Position numbers and translations under genes: made by a program
Shown: positions 34,231 through 41,002 of the stretch, in pieces
How positions within the stretch are numbered: position 1 is the stretch's first letter
Layout: the number at the start of each line of letters is the position of its first letter
NCBI RefSeq assembly: GCF_000341085.1
Contig: NZ_ANBA01000003.1
Location: 124,001 to 188,000, forward strand
DNA length: 64,000 nucleotides
Source: Nocardiopsis ganjiahuensis DSM 45031
GTDB taxonomy: Bacteria; Actinomycetota; Actinomycetes; Streptosporangiales; Streptosporangiaceae
Direction of reading: 5' to 3'
Notes under the pieces: model-generated
Told to the model about the DNA's origin: nothing
Databases searched by the model: none
What the model saw: only the letters and a program-made list of their open reading frames with translations

Positions 34231-34584
34231 ACGGGTCGGCTTGACCAGGCAGAACTCGTTGCCTTCCGGGTCCCGGAGGACCTGGAACGAACCCTGCTCG
34301 TCGGTGACCGGCTCTCCCACCGGGCTCGCGCCGTACTCCACCGCCGCGTGTACGGCCTCGCCGATGTCCCCGACGAGCACGTCCAGGTGGATGCGGTTGG
34401 GTGAGTGCTTGGCCTCCGGGGTCGGCTGGAACGACAGCCGCGGCAGCCCGGACGCTCCGCGCAGGACGGCCCAGCCATCCTCGCGGTCCTGGACGTCCCC
34501 GCCGAGCACGAGGGCCCAGAACCGGGCGAGGGCGGAGGGTTCGACGGCGTTGACGACCCACTGGTCGACGGTTCCCAGACTCAT
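34228..34584 (-). CDS. VOC (glyoxalase/bleomycin-resistance-like) family protein
   Basis: 118 residues, one VOC module. VDQWVVNAVEPSALARFWAL begins the first beta-alpha-beta unit, RIHLDVLVGDIGEAVHAAVE begins the second, and VLRDPEGNEFCLVKP closes it with the conserved glutamate. Small actinobacterial VOC proteins vary widely in substrate, so only the family is assigned. Its stop is next to the SnoaL-like remnant. Confidence 0.88.
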   Translation of the reverse strand: MSLGTVDQWVVNAVEPSALARFWALVLGGDVQDREDGWAVLRGASGLPRLSFQPTPEAKHSPNRIHLDVLVGDIGEAVHAAVEYGASPVGEPVTDEQGSFQVLRDPEGNEFCLVKPTR

Positions 34585-34691
34585 CCCGCGACTTTAGGGG
34601 ACATCAGAGGATCAGAACAGCGGGAACGGCGGCGGAGGCGAGGGAGACCACCCGCTGAGGGTGAATTCTCCCGGCACCGCATCGCCTCCGT

Positions 34692-34729
34692 CCTCGTTCG
34701 AGGACAGGAAGAGTTGTCCTCGAACGAGG
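34692..34729. terminator. hairpin downstream of the SMR gene
   Basis: CCTCGTTCGAGGACA (34692-34706) and its exact complement (34715-34729) form a 15-bp stem with loop GGAAGAGT. It lies 43 bp after the SMR stop codon on the minus strand. No T tract follows in either direction, so it may be a terminator of the GC-rich type. Confidence 0.6.
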
Positions 34730-34771
34730 TCGAGGAAGTGACGCCCCGGAACAGCGCCGGCACCCAGGTGG

Positions 34772-35086
34772 CTAGCTGAGGACCTTGAGACCGACGACGC
34801 CCGCGACGATGGCGATCAGGCAGAGCGCCTTGGGGACGCTGAAGCCCTCTCCGAGGAAGAACATGCCGATGAGGGCCGTTCCCACGACGCCGATGGAGAC
34901 CCAGACGGCGTAGCCGGTGCCCAGAGGAATGGTGCGCAGGGCGTAGGCGAGACCGGCCATGCTCAGGGCGAGGGTGACGCCGAAGGTCACCGAGGGCCAG
35001 AGGCGGGTGAAACCCTGCGAGGAGTGGAGCGCGGCGGCCCACACGGTTTCGAGAAGACCGGAGATCACCAGAACGATCCAGGCCAT
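34772..35086 (-). CDS. SMR-family guanidinium exporter (Gdx/SugE-like)
   Basis: 104 residues, four membrane helices. MAWIVLVISGLLETVWAAAL carries the essential TM1 glutamate (residue 13), and GFTRLWPSVTFGVTLALSMA, IPLGTGYAVWVSIGVVGTAL and the last helix match the Gdx subgroup rather than EmrE-type multidrug pumps. Gdx proteins export guanidinium in exchange for protons as dual-topology dimers. A guanidine-III riboswitch in the leader confirms the substrate by context. The start at 35084-35086 follows GGAGG by 8 nt. Confidence 0.92.
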   Translation of the reverse strand: MAWIVLVISGLLETVWAAALHSSQGFTRLWPSVTFGVTLALSMAGLAYALRTIPLGTGYAVWVSIGVVGTALIGMFFLGEGFSVPKALCLIAIVAGVVGLKVLS

Positions 35087-35119
35087 GACCTGTACCTCCA
35101 AGACGTACGAACAGTGTCC

Positions 35120-35160
35120 GCGCCGTCTTGTCATGACCGGGTACGGCGCACCTCGTCCGG
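35120..35160 (-). ncRNA. guanidine-III (ykkC-III) riboswitch
   Basis: Read on the minus strand, the 41 nt begin CCGGACGAGGTGCGCCGTAC and end AAGACGGCGC. From memory this is almost identical to the crystallised Thermobifida fusca guanidine-III aptamer. P1 is CCGG with CCGG, and the pseudoknot is GCGCCGT with ACGGCGC. Downstream, CGTCTTG (35099-35105) can pair with aptamer bases CAAGACG (35124-35130) and shares its last G with the GGAGG ribosome site (35095-35099), so ligand binding should free the site and switch translation on. Confidence 0.93.
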
Positions 35161-35239
35161 AGTTCTCAGGTACCCGAACCGTACAACGGGCTGGAGCGGG
35201 CGGAACTTCCGGGGGTGCTGGAGAGGCCGGTCACCCGGG

Positions 35240-35923
35240 TCAGGACTCGGTGCCGTCGACTTCCTCGTGGTAGGTGCGACGGGTGCGCTCGGTGTGCTCG
35301 CTCATGAGCTCGCGGGCGCGGGCCGTGTCGCCCCGTTGGATGACCTCGACCAGCTGCTCGTGCTCGTCCCAGGAGGCGGAACCCCGGATACGGGCGACGG
35401 GGGCGTAGTACCAGCGGACCCGGCGGTCGACCTGGGCGGCCAGTTCGGCAAGCACGCGGTTGCCCGAGGCCTCGGTGACGGTGCGGTGGAAGTCGGCGTT
35501 GGCCTTGACCACGGCGTCGGTGTCGGCGCGTTCGGCCGCGGCCCGGCCGGCGGAGACGAGCTCGCGCAGCTGGTGGATCTGCTCGGCGGAGGCGTGCTCG
35601 GCGGCGAGTCTGGCGGACTCCGCCTCGAGCATCGCGCGGACGGCGAGGAGCTGGTCGGCCTCGCTCTCGGTGGGTGTGTGCACGAACGCCCCGTAGCCGG
35701 GCCGCAGGTCCACCCACCCCTCGTTGCTCAGCCGCTGCATGGCCTCGCGGACCGGCTGGCGGGAGACGCCGAGGGTCTGGGCCAGATCGGTCTCGACCAG
35801 GTGCTGCCCGGGGGACAGGGCCCGGGTGGTGATCAGGTCGAGGATGGCCTCGTAGACGGCCTCGCGCAGCGGTACCGGGCGCTGGATTCGTCCTGCGACG
35901 GCGTTCAATCCCTGCGAGGACAT
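35240..35923 (-). CDS. GntR/FadR-family regulator of the oxalate-formate genes
   Basis: 227 residues. The GntR winged helix spans about residues 15-82 (LREAVYEAILDLITTRALSP, VETDLAQTLGVSRQPVREAM, GWVDLRPGYGAFVH) and an FCD effector domain follows to about 215 with likely metal or ligand residues D/H in KANADFHRTVTEASGN and SEHTERTRR. The gene starts 34 bp from a palindromic site that recurs before the metabolic genes. It is probably a repressor released by an oxalate-pathway compound; which one is not known. Confidence 0.88.
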   Translation of the reverse strand: MSSQGLNAVAGRIQRPVPLREAVYEAILDLITTRALSPGQHLVETDLAQTLGVSRQPVREAMQRLSNEGWVDLRPGYGAFVHTPTESEADQLLAVRAMLEAESARLAAEHASAEQIHQLRELVSAGRAAAERADTDAVVKANADFHRTVTEASGNRVLAELAAQVDRRVRWYYAPVARIRGSASWDEHEQLVEVIQRGDTARARELMSEHTERTRRTYHEEVDGTES

Positions 35924-35956
35924 GAGGAGTCTCCAGAATCCGGCTGCACGGTCAAG

Positions 35957-35974
35957 GTCACTGTAGACAGTGTA
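35957..35974. promoter_or_regulatory. GntR operator 1, before its own gene
   Basis: GTCACTGTAGACAGTGTA. The core CACTGTAGACAGTG is symmetrical except at the centre and fits the GntR/FadR half-site rule TGT...ACA. It lies 34 bp upstream of the regulator start, suggesting autoregulation. Confidence 0.75.
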
Positions 35975-35996
35975 CGAAGTGCGGGGAGTGAGTACG

Positions 35997-37331
35997 TCAC
36001 CAAGGCATCCCGAGGAGTTCGACCCGGCCCGGGACGCGGGCGGGCGGGACCACGGCGAGGGCGTCGGCCACGGCGGCGGCCCGCAGGTCGGCGGAGCCGC
36101 TGGAGGGCAGCTCCACCGCGAGGTCGCGGCTGACCCGCACCGGGACCAGGCGGGTGTCGGTGGCGTGCGGCCGGGTCTCCCCCACCAGCCGGACACGCCT
36201 TCCGGTGTGCGCCGGGTCGCGCCGGCCGGCCCGGCCGCTGAGCACGGGAACGAGCAGGGTGAGGGCGGCGGCGAGGGCGGCGCCGGGGTTGCCGGGCAGC
36301 CCCACCACGACGGTGCCCGAGGGCAGGACCGCGAGGATCTGCGGGTGACCGGGGCGGCAGGCCGCCCCGTCGACCACGAACCGCGCGCCGAGGCCGGTCA
36401 GCGCCGTGCGCAGGTGGTCGGCCGGTCCGGCCGAGGAGGAACCGCACACGGCGACGATGTCGGTGTCCGCGGCCGTGGCCAGCGCCTCCTCCAGGTCGGA
36501 GGCGCGGTCCGGCACCTGGACTCCGGCCGGGGCGCCCGGGGCCCGGGGGACGCAGTGCCCGCCGGCCCAGGCGACCAGCCCCGGGAGCATCGGGCCGATG
36601 GCGTCGCGGACCGCGCCGGGGCGGGGGACGCCCTCGTGCACGACCTCGTCCCCGGTGACCAGGACGCGGACCCGGGGCCGGAGCACCGGCACGGTGTCCC
36701 GGCCCAGGCCGGCGGCCAGTCCCAGGAGTACGGGGGTCACGGGGCTCCCGGCGTGCGCGGCCACCGTCCCGGCGGCGGTGGTCTCGCCCCGGCGCCGGAT
36801 GTGCCTGCCCGGCTCGGCCTCTCCGCTCAGGAGCCCCGTGCCCCCCGGTTCGCGCGCCTCACCCGGACCCTCGATGGCCCTCGGGTCTCCGGCGGCTCCC
36901 ACACCTCCGGGGCACAGGGCGGCGCGCTCGTAGGGGAGGACGGCGGTGGTGCCCTCTGGCGCGACGGCACCCGTGGCTATCTCCACCGCCTCTCCCCCGT
37001 TCAGGCGGACGACGGGTCCGCGGTGTCCGGCGAGTGATCGTCCGAGGACGGTCCAGGGCCCCTCACCGCAGACGGCGTATCCGTCCATGGCGGCGCTGTC
37101 CAGGACAGGGACGTCGATGGCGGAGACGAGGTCGGCGCCGAGGGTGGCGCCCCGGGCGTCGGCGAGGGGGACCTCCTCGACCGGCGCACCGCCTTCGGCG
37201 CCGACCTCCCGTGCCAGTTCCCGCGCGCGGGGCCAGGGTGTGTGTGCGTGGGCGCGGCCCCTCGGGCGGGGGCTCGGTCGGTCGTGGACACGAAGAAGCG
37301 GAGAAGTTTCCGAAGCACCCGAGTCGGGCAT
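35997..37331 (-). CDS. second MoeA-family molybdopterin molybdotransferase
   Basis: 444 residues from the ATG at 37329-37331, seven bases after GGGAG. PVLDSAAMDGYAVCGEGPWT near residue 80, EIATGAVAPEGTTAVLPYER near 125, VLVTGDEVVHEGVPRPGAVR near 235, DIVAVCGSSSAGPADHLRTA near 315 and GLPGNPGAALAAALTLLV near 365 show the MoeA domains, though several motifs are diverged from Glp. A dedicated Mo-insertion enzyme next to formate dehydrogenase genes makes sense. The shared palindrome upstream places it in the regulon. Confidence 0.85.
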   Translation of the reverse strand: MPDSGASETSPLLRVHDRPSPRPRGRAHAHTPWPRARELAREVGAEGGAPVEEVPLADARGATLGADLVSAIDVPVLDSAAMDGYAVCGEGPWTVLGRSLAGHRGPVVRLNGGEAVEIATGAVAPEGTTAVLPYERAALCPGGVGAAGDPRAIEGPGEAREPGGTGLLSGEAEPGRHIRRRGETTAAGTVAAHAGSPVTPVLLGLAAGLGRDTVPVLRPRVRVLVTGDEVVHEGVPRPGAVRDAIGPMLPGLVAWAGGHCVPRAPGAPAGVQVPDRASDLEEALATAADTDIVAVCGSSSAGPADHLRTALTGLGARFVVDGAACRPGHPQILAVLPSGTVVVGLPGNPGAALAAALTLLVPVLSGRAGRRDPAHTGRRVRLVGETRPHATDTRLVPVRVSRDLAVELPSSGSADLRAAAVADALAVVPPARVPGRVELLGMPW

Positions 37332-37373
37332 TCCTTCTCTCCCTACCGAGGTGAGGGGACGGTTGTCATGGAG

Positions 37374-37391
37374 CATACTGTATACAGTATG
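37374..37391. promoter_or_regulatory. GntR operator 2, perfect 18-bp palindrome
   Basis: CATACTGTATACAGTATG is fully symmetrical. It sits between the divergent moeA-like gene and reductase gene, 43 bp and 20 bp from their starts, so it can control both. Confidence 0.88.
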
Positions 37392-37410
37392 GAAAATGGA
37401 AGGAGTTCCC

Positions 37411-38394
37411 ATGCGCATCGCCGTTCTCGGCGCCGGAGCGATCGGCGCCTACGCGGGCGCCGCACTGCACCGCGGCGGAGCCGACGTCCATCTCATAGCC
37501 CGCAACGAACACCTTCGAGCCCTGCGTGAACAGGGCGTCCGGGTGCTCAGCCCCCGCGGCGACTTCACCGCGCACCCCCACGCCACGGACGACCCCGCCG
37601 AGGTCGGCCCCGTGGACGCCGTCCTGCTCGGCCTCAAGGCCCAGCACTACGCCGAGTGCGGGCCGCTGCTGCGCCCGCTCCTCGGACCCCACACCGCCGT
37701 GGTCGCCGCACAGAACGGCATCCCGTGGTGGTACTTCCACGGAGTCGAGGGCCCGCTCGCGAACAGGAGGATCGAGAGCGTGGACCCGGGCGGCGCGGTC
37801 AGCCGGACCATCCCGGTCGAGCGCGCGGTGGGCTGCGTGGTCTACGCGGCGACCGAGATCGTCGAGCCGGGGGTGGTCCGGCACATCGAGGGCACCCGGT
37901 TCTCCATCGGCGAGCCGGACCGCTCCGACTCCCAGCGCTGCCGCGACCTGTCCGCCGCGATGACGGCGGGCGGGCTCAAGTGCCCGGTCGAACCCGACCT
38001 CCGCGTGGACATCTGGGTGAAGCTGATGGGCAACATCGTCTTCAACCCGCTCAGCGCGCTCACCCGGTCGACCATGGCGCAGATCTGCCGCCACCGCTCG
38101 ACCCGGGACATGGCCCGCACCATGATGAACGAGACCCTGGACGTGGCCGCCCGGCTGGGCGTCCACCCGGACATCTCCGTCGAACGCAGGCTCGCGGGCG
38201 CGGAGCGGACCGGTGACCACCGGACCTCCACCCTGCACGACCTGGAACGGGGCCGACCCATGGAGCTGGACGTGATCCTGTCCGCCGTGGTCGAGCTGGC
38301 CGACCTCACCGGGGCTCCCGCGCCCACCCTCCGCGCGGTCGACGCCGTGGCCGGACTCCTGAACCAGCGGGTCTCCGAACCCGTATTGGCCTAG
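37411..38394 (+). CDS. ketopantoate reductase-like (ApbA/PanE family) dehydrogenase
   Basis: 327 residues from an ATG after AAGGAG. The NADPH site is IAVLGAGAIGAYAGAALHRG at the N-terminus, and KLMGNIVFNPLSALTRSTMA near residue 208 holds the catalytic lysine and the helix of the substrate domain. The family reduces alpha-keto acids such as ketopantoate. Position under the GntR operator and distance from pantothenate genes suggest a different keto acid, perhaps linked to glyoxylate or oxalate metabolism; this is inference. The stop codon TAG is inside the 4-bp target duplication of a MITE. Confidence 0.82.
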   Translation: MRIAVLGAGAIGAYAGAALHRGGADVHLIARNEHLRALREQGVRVLSPRGDFTAHPHATDDPAEVGPVDAVLLGLKAQHYAECGPLLRPLLGPHTAVVAAQNGIPWWYFHGVEGPLANRRIESVDPGGAVSRTIPVERAVGCVVYAATEIVEPGVVRHIEGTRFSIGEPDRSDSQRCRDLSAAMTAGGLKCPVEPDLRVDIWVKLMGNIVFNPLSALTRSTMAQICRHRSTRDMARTMMNETLDVAARLGVHPDISVERRLAGAERTGDHRTSTLHDLERGRPMELDVILSAVVELADLTGAPAPTLRAVDAVAGLLNQRVSEPVLA

Positions 38395-38580
38395 GGCCTG
38401 TTTTTCTGGATGCTTTCGCTCGTGTCGGCGGAGCCGGCATCGAGCGAGCGGCCGTCCAGGCAATCTCTCGCAAGACGATGAGCGAGAGTCAGCCCGGGTT
38501 TGGCTGTCCGAGCGATATCGGCGCAGCGAGAGGCAGCCTGGTGGTCGCGAGCGCGGAATGATCCAAAAAACAGGACCTAG
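38391..38580. mobile_element. 182-bp MITE with IS5-like ends
   Basis: Imperfect terminal inverted repeats begin GGCCTGTTTTTCTGGAT on the left and, on the opposite strand at the right, GTCCTGTTTTTTGGATCATT. They bound 38395-38576 and are flanked by CTAG at 38391-38394 and 38577-38580, fitting the YTAR target duplication of IS5-group elements. No transposase ORF is present, so it must have been moved in trans. Confidence 0.8.
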
Positions 38581-38639
38581 CTCCCACCCCGAGCTCCTCG
38601 CCCCTCCGGCCCCGGGCCCCCTGCCCGACCGGCCACCCG

Positions 38640-38748
38640 CTGATCCGTGCATCCGCAGACCAGCGGGCGCACGGATCAGCGCACCCCTTGATCGGTGCAC
38701 CCGTCGAACTGTGCGCCCGTTGAACTATGGGCCCATTGATCTGGCCCC
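38640..38748. repeat. array of degenerate 16-bp units before the formate dehydrogenase gene
   Basis: Units include CTGATCCGTGCATCCG (38640), an inverted copy at 38664-38679, then three head-to-tail copies TTGATCGGTGCACCCG (38688), TCGAACTGTGCGCCCG (38704) and TTGAACTATGGGCCCA (38720), and a partial fourth at 38736. The exact 16-bp period places them roughly 1.5 helical turns apart. They lie just upstream of the GntR operator, so an activator may bind here. Confidence 0.65.
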
Positions 38749-38749
38749 T

Positions 38750-38767
38750 AACATTGCATACAGTATT
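38750..38767. promoter_or_regulatory. GntR operator 3, before the formate dehydrogenase gene
   Basis: AACATTGCATACAGTATT. The right half is identical to the perfect palindrome; the left half has mismatches. It is 33 bp before the ATG at 38801. Confidence 0.75.
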
Positions 38768-38800
38768 CCCTTCAAGGCCACGAACTCCAAGCGAGGCCAC

Positions 38801-40777
38801 ATGCGTCGTTCCGAAGACTTCTCCACCTCCTACGACCGACTCACCCGACCCCTGGTCCGCGAACACGGCGAGCTGCGCCCGGCCACCTGGGAGGAGGCCC
38901 TGGACCGCGCCGCCGCCGGGTTCCGGCAGGGCGTCGACCGCCACGGGCCCAACTCCTTCGGCATGCTCTCCTGCGCCAGGGCCACCAACGAGATGAACTT
39001 CGTCGCACAGAAGTTCGCCCGTGTCGTGGTCGGCACCAACAACGTCGACTCCTGCAACCGCACCTGCCACGCGCCCAGCGTCGCCGGCCTGGCCGCCGCC
39101 TTCGGTTCCGGCGGCGGCACCTCCTCCTACTCGGAGGTCGAGGACACCGACCTCATCGTGATCTGGGGCGGCAACCCGCGCTTCGCCCACCCGATCTTCT
39201 TCCAGCACGTACTCAAGGGGGTGCGCAACGGGGCGAAGCTCTTCGTCGTGGACCCCCGGCGCACACCCACCGCCGAGTGGGCCGACCGCTGGTTCGGCCT
39301 CAACGTGGGCACGGACATCCCGCTGGCGCACGCCGTCGGCCGGGAGATCCTGCACGCCGGCCTGGCCAACGAGTCCTTCGTCGAGCGCGCCACCAGCGGC
39401 TTCGACGAGTACCGGGCCCTGGTCGAACCGTGGACGCTCGCCGCCGCCGAGGCCGAGACCGGCGTGCCGGCCGAGGCCATCCGCGAACTCGCCCACACCT
39501 ACGCCCGAGCCGAACGGGCCCAGCTGTGCTGGACCCTCGGCATCACCGAACACCACAACGCCACCGACAACGTGCGCTCGCTGATCAACCTGTCCCTGCT
39601 GACCGGGCACGTCGGGCGGCACGGCTCCGGACTCAACCCGCTGCGCGGCCAGAACAACGTGCAGGGCGGCGGCGACATGGGCGCCATCCCCGACCGGCTG
39701 GCCGGGTTCCAGGACATCCTGGACGCCGAGGTCCGGGCCTCGTTCGAGCGGGTCTGGGGACGCGAGATCCAGGACCGCAAGGGCCTGAACCTGACCCAGA
39801 TGTTCGAGGCCATGGAGGAGGGCGAGCTCAAGACCCTCTACGTCATCGGCGAGAACCCCGTGCAGTCCGAGCCCGAGACGCACAAGACCACCGCCCGCCT
39901 GCGGGCTCTGGACCACCTGGTGGTCCAGGACATCTTCCTCACCCGGACCGCCGAGCTCGCCGACGTCGTGCTCCCGGCGAGCGCCGCCTGGTGCGAGTCG
40001 GACGGCACCTTCACCAACAGCGAGCGGCGGGTCCAACTGGTCCGCAAGGCCCTGGAACCCCCGGAGGGCGCCAGGGACGACATCGAGATCATGTGCGCGA
40101 TCGCGACCCGGCTCGGACACGAGTGGGAGCGCCCGGCCGCGGAGGAGATCTGGGACGAGGTGCGCTCCCTGTCCCCCATGCACCGGGGCATGAGCTACGC
40201 GCGCCTGGCCGAGCTGGACGGCATCCAGTGGCCCTGCTACTCGGAGGACAGCCTGGAGCCGAGCTACCTGCACTCCCGGCTGTGGTCGAAGGATCCGGAG
40301 GAGCGGGGCGCGCCCGCGCCGTTCGGGATCGTCGGCCACTCGCCGCCGGTGGACCTGCTGGACGAGGACTTCCCGTTCCGGCTCACCACCGGACGCCGCC
40401 TGGACGACTACAACACCGGTGTGCAGACCGGCGGTTTCTCCTCGCCGCTGCGGCGGGGCGAACTGCTGGACCTGTCCCCCGAGGACGCCGCCAAGCTCGG
40501 GATCGAGGACGGGGAGACGGTCCGGGTGACCTCGCGCCGCGGCTCGGTCCTGGTCCCGGCCTCGATCACCGAGTCCATGCGGCCTGGACTGGTGTTCATG
40601 ACCTTCCACTTCCCGCACCAGGTCGACACCCAGCTGCTGACCATCGACGCCACCGACCCCATCGCCGGAACCGCCGAGTACAAGGCGGCCGCGGTACAGA
40701 TCGAACGCATCGGGCCCCGACCCGGACAGCAGGCCCCGAGCGAACGCAGGGACGCCCCCGACGAGGCGCTCCGCTAG
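38801..40777 (+). CDS. formate dehydrogenase catalytic (molybdopterin) subunit, lacking its Fe4S4 domain
   Basis: 658 residues. The chain begins YDRLTRPLVREHGELRPATW, which in FdsA-type enzymes comes directly after the N-terminal Fe4S4 domain; here that domain is absent. The active site is VDSCNRTCHAPSVAGL with the Mo-ligand Cys89 and His90. Bis-MGD binding segments follow (LIVIWGGNPRFAHPIFFQHV, LFVVDPRRTPTAEWADRW, GSGLNPLRGQNNVQGGGDMG) and a C-terminal dinucleotide-binding domain (RRLDDYNTGVQTGG, LVFMTFHFPHQVDTQLLTID). It oxidises formate to CO2 in the cytoplasm. The missing domain is fused to the product of 43030-43971. Confidence 0.9.
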   Translation: MRRSEDFSTSYDRLTRPLVREHGELRPATWEEALDRAAAGFRQGVDRHGPNSFGMLSCARATNEMNFVAQKFARVVVGTNNVDSCNRTCHAPSVAGLAAAFGSGGGTSSYSEVEDTDLIVIWGGNPRFAHPIFFQHVLKGVRNGAKLFVVDPRRTPTAEWADRWFGLNVGTDIPLAHAVGREILHAGLANESFVERATSGFDEYRALVEPWTLAAAEAETGVPAEAIRELAHTYARAERAQLCWTLGITEHHNATDNVRSLINLSLLTGHVGRHGSGLNPLRGQNNVQGGGDMGAIPDRLAGFQDILDAEVRASFERVWGREIQDRKGLNLTQMFEAMEEGELKTLYVIGENPVQSEPETHKTTARLRALDHLVVQDIFLTRTAELADVVLPASAAWCESDGTFTNSERRVQLVRKALEPPEGARDDIEIMCAIATRLGHEWERPAAEEIWDEVRSLSPMHRGMSYARLAELDGIQWPCYSEDSLEPSYLHSRLWSKDPEERGAPAPFGIVGHSPPVDLLDEDFPFRLTTGRRLDDYNTGVQTGGFSSPLRRGELLDLSPEDAAKLGIEDGETVRVTSRRGSVLVPASITESMRPGLVFMTFHFPHQVDTQLLTIDATDPIAGTAEYKAAAVQIERIGPRPGQQAPSERRDAPDEALR

Positions 40778-40782
40778 TCGGT

Positions 40783-40867
40783 CTCGGCCGCGCCGGCCGG
40801 CGCGGCCGAGGCCGGAAGGCAGAAGGGTGGACCGTCTCTCCAGCCCCCTGGTTACGACGGTCCACCC
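40783..40867 (+). terminator. double hairpin terminator after the catalytic subunit gene
   Basis: A perfect 28-bp palindrome (40783-40810) lies five bases after the stop, followed by a 12-bp stem GGGTGGACCGTC (40825-40836) with its complement at 40856-40867. This separates the catalytic-subunit transcript from the diaphorase genes, which have their own operator. Confidence 0.75.
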
Positions 40868-40946
40868 CGGCCTGCCCGGAAGGACACCTTCCCCGCCGAA
40901 TCCCATCGGCAACGAGGGTTGTCAATCCGCACCACTCATCCTACTG

Positions 40947-40964
40947 TCTCCTGTATACAGAATC
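40947..40964. promoter_or_regulatory. GntR operator 4, before the diaphorase operon
   Basis: TCTCCTGTATACAGAATC has a perfect 10-bp core CTGTATACAG. It is 38 bp before the GTG start at 41003. Confidence 0.78.
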
Positions 40965-41002
40965 CTGTGATCTGTCTTACACACGATTGAGGTGATCCGG
41001 GC

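Noticed and set aside
38489..40912. An 807-residue open frame on the minus strand opposite the formate dehydrogenase gene.
   Set aside because: It is a GC-rich antisense shadow with low-complexity G/V/R/P sequence and no family motifs, whereas the plus strand has all the Mo-enzyme motifs.
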